The notes under the pieces are model-generated. The model searched no databases, was not told the origin of the DNA, and saw only the letters and a program-made list of their open reading frames with translations. Below are positions 1-7,900 of a DNA stretch of 29,154 nt, one piece after another (the first letter of the stretch is position 1; every line of letters starts with the position of its first letter). The stretch lies in the IMG/VR virus record IMGVR_UViG_3300031754_000017, positions 1 through 29,154 of that record; one strand, written 5' to 3'. The stretch is from a virus. Both the position numbers and the translations under genes were made by a program.

Positions 1-1
1 G

Positions 2-232
2 TCCTTTATCATGCTGGTCGAGATGACCGACGCGCTTCTCCTCGACAGCATGACGCTCGAACTGGCGGTGTCGCGCGAAGGCATGTACGTCGATCTCAAC
101 AGCGTTACGCAAAGCGCGTTCCAGAACGACGAGACGCTCATTCGGGCGATCGAGGAGCATGACTTCCAGATGCGCCACGACGCGAGCATCGCGGTCATCC
201 AAGGCGTCCGCTACGCGCCGGCGATCTCGTAA
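2..232 (+). CDS. Major capsid protein, HK97 fold (C-terminal part only)
   Basis: The reading frame is open from the first bases and ends at TAA 230-232, so only the last 76 residues are present. This would be the shell-forming subunit of the phage head. The segment with LIRAIEEHDF and RHDASIAVIQGV matches the usual ending of HK97-type capsid proteins, where a strand of the A domain carries an IR-x-IE-x-DF pattern followed by RHPEA-like residues. That match is from memory of the family. The following genes (head completion, tail tube, tape measure) fit a position just after the capsid gene. The true start lies upstream of the window. Confidence 0.8.
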   Translation, partial: SFIMLVEMTDALLLDSMTLELAVSREGMYVDLNSVTQSAFQNDETLIRAIEEHDFQMRHDASIAVIQGVRYAPAIS

Positions 233-233
233 T

Positions 234-263
234 CCGACCGCGGCGGGCAAGCCGCCGCATCGG
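234..263 (+). promoter_or_regulatory. Intercistronic hairpin after the capsid gene
   Basis: GCGGCGG (240-246) pairs perfectly with CCGCCGC (252-258) around a 5-nt loop, and CCGA (234-237) can pair with TCGG (260-263). It begins right after the capsid stop codon. No T-run follows, so it is not a standard terminator. A role in mRNA 3'-end protection or in setting the drop in expression after the capsid gene is inference. Confidence 0.5.
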
Positions 264-298
264 ATCTGCATAAAAATCCTCGCAAAAAGGAAACTGCC

Positions 299-796
299 AT
301 GAACCTCGTTGTCCAACGGAATATCGGCTCGATCATCGAGCTGGTGCGCGCCGGAGCGGCCTCGACCCTCACCGCCGGCGGCGCCGGCAACAACGTTGCT
401 GTGGTCGGCGCGACCATCGACCGCCAGAACATCAGCGGCGCGGGCTTCGCCGGCCAGCCTTACGGCGGCTCAATGCCGTACTCGGCCTTGTTCGGCATGG
501 CCTTCAGCGCTGTGCTCGCGGCGGGCAAGGCGCTGACCGGCGCGCTCACCGTCAACCACTCGCCGGACGGCGCGACCTGGACGCCGCTCGTCACCATTCC
601 GGCGGCGCAAGCGGCGATCTCGGCCGCCGGCGGCACCGTCGTCGGTCAGCAGAACTTCCAGGTCTCGCTGACCTCGGCGCAGCGCTATCTGCAATTCGTC
701 TGGACGCCGGCGCTGACCGCGACCTCGATCGACACCGCGTCGATCTTTCCGCTGCTGGCGTTCGGCGGCTTCGATCGCTTGCCGTCGCCGAATTGA
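299..796 (+). CDS. Capsid-adjacent hypothetical protein (possible decoration protein)
   Basis: This 165-residue protein has an ATG preceded by AAAAAGGAAA. It is rich in Ala, Gly and Thr, with a short polar start followed by beta-prone segments (for example NHSPDGATWTPL). There is no signal peptide, membrane segment or catalytic motif. It lies directly after the major capsid gene and before small head proteins, which is where many siphophages encode decoration or head-stabilising proteins. That role is inferred from position only, and I do not recognise the family. It is a separate transcript segment flanked on both sides by stable hairpins. Confidence 0.7.
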   Translation: MNLVVQRNIGSIIELVRAGAASTLTAGGAGNNVAVVGATIDRQNISGAGFAGQPYGGSMPYSALFGMAFSAVLAAGKALTGALTVNHSPDGATWTPLVTIPAAQAAISAAGGTVVGQQNFQVSLTSAQRYLQFVWTPALTATSIDTASIFPLLAFGGFDRLPSPN

Positions 797-816
797 CGAC
801 GCCGGCGGCGGTTCCG

Positions 817-849
817 CGCCGCGCCGGCGGCCCCCCTACCGGCGCGGCG
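817..849 (+). promoter_or_regulatory. Perfect 11-bp stem-loop between head genes
   Basis: CGCCGCGCCGG (817-827) is perfectly complementary to CCGGCGCGGCG (839-849), with an 11-nt C-rich loop. It ends two bases before the AAGGAC ribosome-binding site of the next gene. No T-tract follows, so it is not a classic terminator. It could protect mRNA or modulate access to that ribosome-binding site. Confidence 0.6.
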
Positions 850-861
850 TAAGGACAAGCA

Positions 862-1080
862 ATGAAGACTGTCGAGATGACGGTCGATCTCAAGCCGTTT
901 CACCGGGGCCAGCACGTCCCGCTCGAGGACGAGATCGCCGACCGGCTCGTCGCCAACGGCGACGCGATCAATCCGCGGCCCTTTCCGCCAAAGGAGCCGT
1001 CGATCGCGGATCGCGAGATCATGCGCGCGCCGCTGCCGTCAGAGGGCAAGCCGCCGCGCCGGCGCTACCTGACCAAGTGA
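862..1080 (+). CDS. Small hypothetical head-region protein
   Basis: This 72-residue protein starts at ATG 862 after AAGGAC. The N-terminal half, with segments such as LKPFHRGQHVPL and EDEIADRLVANGDA, looks like a small folded domain. The C-terminal half is Pro- and Arg-rich (ending RRRYLTK) and probably unstructured. Phages of this type often encode a similar short protein between the capsid and connector genes, but I cannot name a family. Its operon position implies a role in head assembly or completion. It ends 7 bases before the next start. Confidence 0.65.
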   Translation: MKTVEMTVDLKPFHRGQHVPLEDEIADRLVANGDAINPRPFPPKEPSIADREIMRAPLPSEGKPPRRRYLTK

Positions 1081-1087
1081 GGCATCA

Positions 1088-1354
1088 ATGGCTCTGAACC
1101 CTTACGCCGGTATGGGCGGCGATCTCCTATCGCCCGCCGGAGACGGCGCTCCGGTCACGCCGAGCGACACCGTCGATCTGCCGTCGCCGAGCCGCCGCCT
1201 TTGGATCGGCGGCGCGGGAAACGTCAAGATCAATACCCTCGCCGGCAATCCGTTGACCTATACCGGCGTTGCCGCTGGCACCTACCTCCAGATGCGCGCC
1301 TCGCGGGTGTTCGCGACCGGAACGACGGCGACGAACATCGTCGTGGAATTCTGA
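1088..1354 (+). CDS. Head-spike base protein, GTA Rcc01079 (GhsA)-like
   Basis: This 88-residue protein has the pattern SDTVDLPSPSRRLWIGGAGN near residues 26-45, followed by a TYTGVAAGTYLQ segment and an SRVFATGTTATNIV ending. From memory this matches the small spike base family named after Rcc01079 of the Rhodobacter capsulatus GTA, where GhsA and GhsB form head spikes that help particles bind the recipient capsule. Here it sits inside the head operon rather than at a separate locus, which suggests the phage head also carries a small fibre or spike. Start ATG 1088 follows a GAGG-type site. Confidence 0.7.
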   Translation: MALNPYAGMGGDLLSPAGDGAPVTPSDTVDLPSPSRRLWIGGAGNVKINTLAGNPLTYTGVAAGTYLQMRASRVFATGTTATNIVVEF

Positions 1355-1358
1355 GCTT

Positions 1359-2363
1359 ATGAACGGGCCGGTTACGATCTCCTCGATCCTCGAGGCCGCG
1401 ACCAACTACGATCTCATCGATCTCGCAACCGTCAAGGACGACATCGGCGTCACCACGACGACCGATGACGCCTATCTGCAACGCCGGATCGACGAGCTTT
1501 CCGCCGCGGCGCGCAAGTACATGAACCGGACCATTCAGGTCGAGACGGTCCGCGACAGCTTCTGGCCGCAGCGCGATCCGTTTCCTTGGCAGCTACCCGG
1601 CGGCGTGATGCCGCTTCAACTCTCGCGCTGGCCGATCGTCGGGACGATCGCGCGCTCGGCGCTCAAGCCGCCGCCGTCGCCGGCGCTTAGTACGATCGCC
1701 GGAACCGGCGCCGAGCCGGCGGCGACTTTCTTCGTCGTCACGACCTACGTGACGATCGAGGGCGAGACGCTTCCTTCCCCTGAAGTGAGCTTCTCGGTCA
1801 ATGCGGGCGCGCTGTTGGTCGTCGGACCTCCTCCCGCCGCCGCCGACAGCGCGCTTCGCCCCGCGATCGGGTGGAACGTCTACGCCGGCCTAGGACAGGG
1901 GCTAGAGACGCGGCAGAACGGTCAGGCGTCAATTCCTATGGGCCAAAGCTTCACCGTGCCGGCGACGCTCCTAGCCGGGATAGCGCCGCCGCCGGCGACG
2001 AGCGTTTCGGAAAACGGAACGGCGCTCGTCGAGGGGACCGACTATCTCGTCGATAACGCCCACGGACACCTGACGCGCCTCTTTACCGTCGACCTCTATC
2101 CGAACCGGTGGACGACCTTGCCGATCACGGTCGAGTACGCCGCCGGCTATCCGGTCGTTCCGCTCGACATCTCCGGCGCGATCTCCCGCGCCGTCAAGGC
2201 GGAATATATGGCGCGCTACCGCGATCCGACGATCAAATCGCAGAGCGCCGCCGGCATCTACGCCGCGACCTACGTCACCGCCAAGGATCCGACCTCCGGC
2301 GCGCTCTTTCCCGCCGACGTCTACGGCGTCCTCGACGGCTACCGCGTTCCGGTAATCGCGTGA
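1359..2363 (+). CDS. Head-tail connector (gp6-like) with an inserted Ig/FN3-like domain
   Basis: The protein has 334 residues. The first about 90 residues (DLATVKDDIG, then YLQRRIDELSAAARKYMNRT) and the last about 90 (ITVEYAAGYP, then ISGAISRAVKAEYMARYRDP) match the helical gp6-type connector that docks under the portal. Family members are usually 90-200 residues. Between them lies an insertion of roughly 130 residues (about residues 105-235) with GETLPSPEVS and GWNVYAG motifs, like the Ig/FN3-like modules seen in other phage structural proteins. I chose ATG 1359 because it follows the upstream stop by 4 nt and gives the canonical N-terminus. A longer in-frame start at 1269 would overlap the spike-base gene by 86 nt. 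Confidence 0.75.
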   Translation: MNGPVTISSILEAATNYDLIDLATVKDDIGVTTTTDDAYLQRRIDELSAAARKYMNRTIQVETVRDSFWPQRDPFPWQLPGGVMPLQLSRWPIVGTIARSALKPPPSPALSTIAGTGAEPAATFFVVTTYVTIEGETLPSPEVSFSVNAGALLVVGPPPAAADSALRPAIGWNVYAGLGQGLETRQNGQASIPMGQSFTVPATLLAGIAPPPATSVSENGTALVEGTDYLVDNAHGHLTRLFTVDLYPNRWTTLPITVEYAAGYPVVPLDISGAISRAVKAEYMARYRDPTIKSQSAAGIYAATYVTAKDPTSGALFPADVYGVLDGYRVPVIA

Positions 2364-2743
2364 TCGACCTCAGCGCGCAGGCCTTCACCCGGCAGGGGAT
2401 CATGCTGGTCGGGATTCCGGTAACGTTCGAACGGGTCTCCGGCTATGCGCCGAACGTCGTCATCATTAGCGCCACCGTTACCGCCAAGGTGATGAAGTAC
2501 GCGCTCGACACGGTGACGGTCGCCGAGACCGGTTATTCAGCGTCCAAGCCCGGGGCGATCCGCCAGGGCGATCGCCAGATTCTCGTCATGGCCGACGATC
2601 TCGCCGCCGCCGGCTTTCCGCTGCCGGTGCTCAAGAGCGACCGCGTTATCGTTCCCGGCGACACCATCAACATCATCGCCGTCGACGCCAACAAGCGCGC
2701 AATGGCCGGCTGCATCGAGATCGAAGCCGCGGGAGTCCAGTGA
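2360..2743 (+). CDS. Putative head-completion (stopper) protein
   Basis: This 127-residue protein starts at GTG 2360, which overlaps the connector stop as GTGA. ATG 2402 is a weaker alternative. It has an N-terminal QAFTRQGIMLVGIPVTFERV segment, then an Ig-like or beta-rich core and a C-terminal VPGDTINIIAVDANKRA stretch. Lying between the connector and the gp10-like protein, it is in the place of the head-closure or adaptor protein. No residue-level motif proves that, so the role is inferred from gene order. The product is soluble with no membrane segment. Confidence 0.65.
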   Translation: MIDLSAQAFTRQGIMLVGIPVTFERVSGYAPNVVIISATVTAKVMKYALDTVTVAETGYSASKPGAIRQGDRQILVMADDLAAAGFPLPVLKSDRVIVPGDTINIIAVDANKRAMAGCIEIEAAGVQ

Positions 2744-3228
2744 TGCCGACGATTACCGTCACGGTCGAGGATCGCGCAACCGACCGCCTGGGAAAGATTG
2801 GCCCGACCGCGCATGAGGCGCTCGACCGCGCAATCCGCAGCCTAACGCCGGAACTCTACGCCGACGTGCTCGGCCGCGCCGGCGACCATATCCATACCGT
2901 CGGAACCAAGCCCGGACTCTATCTCGCCTCGATTGCGATGGGCTACTATGACAAGGGCAAGCGCATGGGCGGCTTCGTCCGCTCCGGTTCGCCGCTCGCC
3001 CATCTGCTTGAGGCCGGGGCCAATCCGCCGGCGCACGCGATCGCCGCCAGCGCCGCCAGCGTACTCGCCTTCCAGGGCGATGCCGGGACGGTCTTTCGCA
3101 AGGCGGTGCAGCATCCAGGCGCTCGCATCCCGCCCTATCCGGCGTTCGGACCGGCGATGGACGCGCACCAGAGCGAGATCGTGGACCGGCTTCGAGAGGC
3201 CGTCCGCGAAGCCGCGAGGCAGGCATGA
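2743..3228 (+). CDS. HK97 gp10-like neck / minor tail protein
   Basis: This 161-residue protein starts at ATG 2743, overlapping the previous stop as TGATG. The pattern fits HK97-gp10-type proteins: an N-terminal strand-helix unit (VTVEDRATDRLGKIG), a middle segment with GSPLAHLLEAGANPPAH, where the LLE-x-G motif is typical, and a C-terminal segment ending PAFGPAMDAHQSEIVDRL before a basic helix. Members help join the tail to the head. The following gene has the tail-terminator position, so the neck module is complete and in canonical order. Confidence 0.75.
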   Translation: MPTITVTVEDRATDRLGKIGPTAHEALDRAIRSLTPELYADVLGRAGDHIHTVGTKPGLYLASIAMGYYDKGKRMGGFVRSGSPLAHLLEAGANPPAHAIAASAASVLAFQGDAGTVFRKAVQHPGARIPPYPAFGPAMDAHQSEIVDRLREAVREAARQA

Positions 3229-3668
3229 CCGTTGCGATCGTCGCGCGCGAGGCGGTCTACCAGGCGCTGCTCAATCTCCTGACTACGACCGGCGACTTCA
3301 AGCTAGTGTCGCGCCGCAACCGCGCGCCGGAAAGCATCGGGCCGTCGCTGTCGCCGGCGCTGTTCCTGTTCGAGGCGGGCGAAACCTATCACGTGCTGTC
3401 GCCGGGAATGCCGGTCAAGCGCTGCCTACAGGTCCTCGCCTGCTTCTACAATGACGTGGGCAGTGACTTGAACGCCTGCCCGATGACAGTGATCAACAAC
3501 GCGCTCGACGCGCTCGACATCATCCTCAAGGGCGATCCGGCAACCGGGCGCACGACCCTCAACGGCCTCGTTTACTCGCTCAAGCAGAATGGCCGCACCG
3601 AAGGCAGTCCCGGCGACCGGGAAGGCAAGGCGGTCGCAATCGTCCCTCTGGAGATCATCCTCCCGTAA
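3225..3668 (+). CDS. Tail terminator / tail completion protein
   Basis: This 147-residue protein starts at ATG 3225, with a 4-nt ATGA overlap with the gp10-like gene. An alpha/beta arrangement is suggested by an N-terminal helix (AREAVYQALLNLLT), a hydrophobic strand around SPALFLFEAGETYHV, the helix NNALDALDIIL, and a final strand AIVPLEIILP. Siphophage tail terminators, which cap the tail tube and stop polymerisation, have this size, layout and position between neck protein and tube protein. The assignment rests on order and general layout, not on a diagnostic motif. Confidence 0.65.
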   Translation: MTVAIVAREAVYQALLNLLTTTGDFKLVSRRNRAPESIGPSLSPALFLFEAGETYHVLSPGMPVKRCLQVLACFYNDVGSDLNACPMTVINNALDALDIILKGDPATGRTTLNGLVYSLKQNGRTEGSPGDREGKAVAIVPLEIILP

Positions 3669-3682
3669 GGAAAGGCTAACCC

Positions 3683-4432
3683 ATGTATATCTTCGGCTCC
3701 GGCGTCATTACCGCAACCGTCAACAACGCTCCCGGCGGCATCGCTACTCCGCTCAACATCGGGCTAGCGCAAGAGATCAGCTTCGACGAAAGCTACACGA
3801 CCAAAACTTTGTATGGTCAATATCGCCGTCCGGTCGCGATCGGCGCCGGCGAGATCAAGGCGACCGGCAAGATCAAGGCGGCGCGGTTCAGCGCGTCCGT
3901 CATGGGCGCGCTGCTCTACGGCAAGCCGGTCAATCCAGGCCAAATTACCACCGCCTTCGCCGAGCCGGGCGCGGTTCCGGCGTCGACCCCGTTCACCGTT
4001 ACCGTCGCCAACTCGACGACTTGGACCGCGGATCAAGGCGTGCAAGACGCGGTCACCGGCTTTCCGCTGACCCATGTCACCAGCGCCCCGACGACCGGAC
4101 AATACAGCGTCGCCGCCGGCGTCTACACCTTCGCTTCCGCCGATACCGGCAGGGCGGTCTTGATTTCCTACAATTATTCGAGCGCGACCGGCGGCTTCTC
4201 GCTCGCGATCGGCAACCCGCTGCTCGGCCCGACGCAGACCTTCGGCCTCAACGTCATGTGCACCGATCCGGTAACGAACAAGGTCGGGACCTATCAGATC
4301 TACAACGCGGTAATCGCCAAGTTCGCGATGGCGACCAAGCTATCGGACTTCGCCATGCCGGAATATGACTACGAGGCGTTCGCCAACGCCAGCAATCAGT
4401 TCGGCCAGTGGAACTTCCCCGATCCCGCCTAA
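3683..4432 (+). CDS. Major tail (tube) protein
   Basis: This 249-residue protein starts at ATG 3683 with a good AAGGAAAGG site. It has the beta-rich, Thr/Ser/Ala-rich composition of tail tube subunits. The opening YIFGSGVITATVN and the QEISFDESYTTKTLYGQYRRP segment are in the style of phage tube proteins of this group. A Thr- and Ser-rich insertion (about residues 95-165) looks like a surface domain. It precedes the tail chaperones and tape measure. A very stable hairpin begins at the base after its stop codon, which fits an abundant protein on a processed or attenuated mRNA. Confidence 0.8.
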   Translation: MYIFGSGVITATVNNAPGGIATPLNIGLAQEISFDESYTTKTLYGQYRRPVAIGAGEIKATGKIKAARFSASVMGALLYGKPVNPGQITTAFAEPGAVPASTPFTVTVANSTTWTADQGVQDAVTGFPLTHVTSAPTTGQYSVAAGVYTFASADTGRAVLISYNYSSATGGFSLAIGNPLLGPTQTFGLNVMCTDPVTNKVGTYQIYNAVIAKFAMATKLSDFAMPEYDYEAFANASNQFGQWNFPDPA

Positions 4433-4450
4433 CGCGCCGTCAACGGCGCG
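4433..4450 (+). promoter_or_regulatory. Hairpin directly after the tail tube gene
   Basis: CGCGCCG (4433-4439) pairs perfectly with CGGCGCG (4444-4450) around a TCAA tetraloop. It starts one base after the TAA of the tail tube gene. There is no T-run, so it is more likely an mRNA-stabilising or attenuating element than a complete terminator. Confidence 0.55.
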
Positions 4451-4479
4451 CGCGCCGCTCAACCAACGGGAGGAAACGT

Positions 4480-4776
4480 TTGGCGGTCATCATTCTTGGC
4501 GGCAACGAGTACGAGATCGGCCGTTTCAATATCGGCGAACTCAAGCGGATGACGGAAGTCGTCGACGGCGGCAGCGCCAACGGCGCTCATGTCAACGTGA
4601 TCGAACGGTCGCGCCAACTGGTCGAGATCGCGCTCGCCCGCAAGTATCCCGACCTGAAGATCGACGACGACCTCGAGACCGACATGACGGAACTCAACGC
4701 TGCAGCGTCGGTGGTCATCGATACGGCAGGCTTCGTCATGGTGGGAAAACCGAAGGCGGGGCCGGCGACCGCCTAG
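4480..4776 (+). CDS. Tail assembly chaperone, short form (gpG-like)
   Basis: This 98-residue protein starts at TTG 4480, 5 nt after GGGAGGAAACG, the only good ribosome-binding site here. Starting there gives the beta opening LAVIILGGNEYEIGRFNIGE. The C-terminal half is helical (SRQLVEIALARKYPDLKID). Size, position between tube protein and tape measure, and a downstream overlapping frame in the -1 phase all match the lambda gpG/gpGT chaperone pair, which binds the tape measure and recruits tube subunits. An ATG at 4408 lies within the tail tube gene and has no ribosome-binding site. It ends at TAG 4774-4776, inside the predicted frameshift hairpin. Confidence 0.8.
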   Translation: MAVIILGGNEYEIGRFNIGELKRMTEVVDGGSANGAHVNVIERSRQLVEIALARKYPDLKIDDDLETDMTELNAAASVVIDTAGFVMVGKPKAGPATA

Positions 4777-4970
4777 ACTTCGACCGCATCTATGGCGACC
4801 TCGCCGTCCACGCCGGGTACACCTTTCCCGATATCGATGCGATGTACCTTGAGGACTACGAAGTGCTCTGCCGTTATTGGATCGAGCATCCGCCGGTCCA
4901 ACTAATGGTGCAGGCCTATCTCGGCATCGAGCCGAAAGCCAAGCAGCGCGGACTCCCCATGCTTCCGTGA
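4480..4970 (+). CDS. Tail assembly chaperone, frameshifted long form (gpGT-like)
   Basis: This is a predicted -1 ribosomal frameshift product of about 163 residues. The first 90 codons are those of the short form, up to AAA 4747-4749. After slipping one base back on GGGAAAA, translation continues through ACC GAA GGC to TGA 4968-4970. The extension contains DFDRIYGDLAVHAGYTF and a helical YEVLCRYWIEHPP segment. This is the expected T domain, which has no usable start codon of its own near the junction. It ends 12 nt before the tape measure start. As in lambda, the long form would be a minor product needed to chaperone the tape measure. Confidence 0.75.
4743..4774 (+). promoter_or_regulatory. 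Programmed -1 frameshift signal (slippery heptamer plus stem-loop)
   Basis: The heptamer G GGA AAA at 4743-4749 is in the X XXY YYZ phase of the short chaperone frame. Four bases downstream, AGGCGG (4754-4759) pairs with CCGCCT (4769-4774) around a 9-nt loop. The second arm reaches the first base of the short-form TAG stop. This is the layout known for lambda G/GT and many siphophages. Confidence 0.8.
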
Positions 4971-4982
4971 AAGGACCCACCC

Positions 4983-7900
4983 ATGGCGTCCGATATCTAC
5001 ATCGCAATGGGCGCCGACACCGGCGAGATGGAGGCGGGGTTAGCGCGCGCCCAGGCGGCGGTGCGGCAGACCGCCGCCGAGATGCGGTCGCTGGCATCGG
5101 AGATGGTCAAGACCGGCGCCGCGACTGACAGCGAGCTTGGCGCGCGTCTCGCCGAACTTGGCTCGAAACTGGCCGACGCCAAGGAGCACGTCACCGGCTT
5201 CAAGGAGGAACTGAAGGGCACGGAAGGCGAGGGCTTTATCGGCGGCATGGTCGAGAAGGTCAAAGACTTCCTCGCCCCGCTCAACTCGCTCAAGCTCGGC
5301 CTAGGCGAAATGACGGAAGCGGTCGCCGCCGCGTTCGCGGTCGAGAAGGTGGTCGAGTTCATCAAGAGCATGGGCGAACTCGGCGAGCAGACCGAGCGCA
5401 CTGCGGCGATCCTCGGCATTACGACCGAGCAGGTAGGCGAGCTGAACTACGCCTTCACCATTAGCGGAACCTCGACAGAGAACATGAACCGGACCTTGGC
5501 GCGGTTCGAGCTAGGCCTGGCCAAGGCGCAGAGCGGGGTCGGGCCGGTCGCCGAAGGCCTGCAGGCGCTCGGCCTCAGCGCCTCGGAGCTGATCGCGCTG
5601 CCGGTGCCGGAGCAGCTGGAGAAGATCGCCGACGCGGTCTCCAAGTTCGGCGACAGCGCCACCAAAACCGCGGCGGTGCAGGCGCTCGGACGCGGCTTCG
5701 TCGAACTCCTGCCGATGCTCGACAAGGGCTCGCAGGGTTTCAAGGACGCGGCGGCAGCGGCGCAGGCTGCGGGCGTCGTCCTCAATGACTTCTCGACCAA
5801 GGAGCTAGTCGACACCCAGCACGGCTTGGTCGACCTCGGCCAGTCGGTCGAAGGCCTGGGTATCCAGGCTTTTCTGCCGCTGACCGACGCGGTCAACGGC
5901 ACCATCCAGGTGCTGCGCGATCTAATGCAGGCGTTTATCGATAGCGCCCGCAGCGGCGGCGACCTGGCTGGCATACTCTACGCAATCTCCGAAGCGCTCC
6001 GCGTCGTCGCCACCGCGATCGCCGCCGTCATCCAACTGTTCAAGATGATGGGGACCGAGGCGGCCGGCGCGCTCAACTCGATCAACGATTACTTTCAAGG
6101 CCTGGGCAAGACGGCGCGGGCGTTCTTTACCGACCTCTTGGTCAACCATGACCTGACCTTTTCCGGCATGAAGGCGGCGTCGGCAGAGGCCAATGCCAAG
6201 GTCGCCGCCGACTTCGCCGGCATGACCAAGGACGTGGCGGCCGATCTCAACCAGCTGGACGCCGAGTTCAAGAAGATCTGGAAGGGCTTCGGCGACGAGG
6301 CCGAAGACGCCGCCAAGCGGGCCAATGACGCGGTCGCCGGCGTCCACTCCGGCTTTGAAGAGGGCGGCGCGGGCGGCGCGGGCGGAAAGACAGTTCCTGA
6401 GATCGATACCTCGCCCTGGGCCGCGGCGACCCGCGAGGTCGAGGCGCTGACCGAACAACTCAAGGCCGTTGAGGACGCGCTGGCCGGACGCAAGACTTCG
6501 GTCGACACCAGCTTCTTCGAGAGCCGAGGTCACCAACGGGGCGCAGCGGAGGAAGCGCCGATCTTCGCCGATGCGCTCGAAAAGGCGATCAAGGACGCGG
6601 AGGCGGCGACCGGCAGCAAGGCGACGTTCACCAGCCTGGCGCGCACCCACGAAGAGCAGCAAAGGCTATGGGAGGAGCACCAACGGACCGGGAAGCCAGC
6701 CGTCGTCGCGCCGCCCGGCACATCGATGCACGAGTTCGGCGGCGCAGCCGACCTCCAGGCCGGTCCGGTCCTCGATTGGCTGCGAGCGCATATCAGCCAG
6801 TATCCGCTGCTGTCGGACCTCAGCAACCCGAATGACCCCGGTCATATTCAGTTTTCCGGCAGCAAAGAAACGCTCACCGCGTCGAAAGAAGCGGCGGCGC
6901 GGGCGCCCACCACCGGAGAACCGCCGACCGGCGAGGAACGCCAGAAGCTGCTCGACAAGCAGAAGGAGCTGAACCTCGAGCTAGACAAGGCGAAGCAGAA
7001 GCTTCTCGACATCAAGACCGAGGAGGCCGGCGGAACCGCGACCTCCAAGGCCAAGCTCGACATCGACATTGCAGACGCCAAAGCGAAAGGCGACGCGGTC
7101 GCCAACGCCAAGGAGCTACAGGCGGCGGCCGAAGCCGACCTCGACGCGGCGGTCAAGAACGGCGCGACGCAAGAGCGCATCCTCAAGCTCCGGACCGAAG
7201 TCGCTAAGGCGACCGAGGCGGTGACCGCTGCCGAGCAGAAGGCGGCGGAAGCGGCGGGCAAGCTCGAGGTCGAGAAGGCCAAGGCGGCGGGCGACATCGA
7301 GAAGGAGAAGGCGGCGGAGCTTGCGCTCGCCGATCTCAAGATCAAAGCCGCCGGCGCTGACAAGGCGGCGCGCGACGCGGCCGAAGCGGAGAAGATCGCG
7401 ATCGAGAAACGTTACGCCGATCAGGCGACCTCGCTCGCGGTCGAGAAGGGCAACGAGGAGATCCAAGCGGCGCACACCAAGGCGGCGAACGCGATCAAGG
7501 ATATCGATCTCGAATTTCGGGCCAAGCAGATCAGCGAGAGCCAGAAGGTCGCGCTGACCAAGGCGGCGCTCGCCGAGGAGATCGCGACCGAGCGGTCGGT
7601 CTACGCCCAGGAGCTTGCGCTCGACAATCTCCGGCCGGCGGAGCGGCAGAAGATCCTCGCCCAGCTTGCGGCGGCGGAGGAAAAATATGCCCAACAGGTC
7701 AAAGAGACGCAGCTAAAAGCCGCGGAGGACAGCGCCAAGGCGTGGCAGTCGATGGCGGACAAGGTCGCCGGCGTCCTCAACTCGCAAGTCAGCGGCATCC
7801 TGAGCGGCACGACGACGATCAAGCAGGCCTTCTCCAACATGGCGAAGTCCATCATCGAGGACGTCGCCAAATACGCGATTAAGTGGGCGGTCGAGCACGC

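Noticed and set aside
1269-1358. Longer start for the head-tail connector
   Set aside because: It would overlap the spike-base gene, gives an Arg-rich non-family N-terminus and lacks a ribosome-binding site. ATG 1359 fits better.
5922-6662. Long minus-strand frames opposite the tape measure gene (also 7116-7694, 7713-8459)
   Set aside because: High-GC antisense frames with Arg/Leu/Gly-rich composition, no ribosome-binding sites and no domain pattern.
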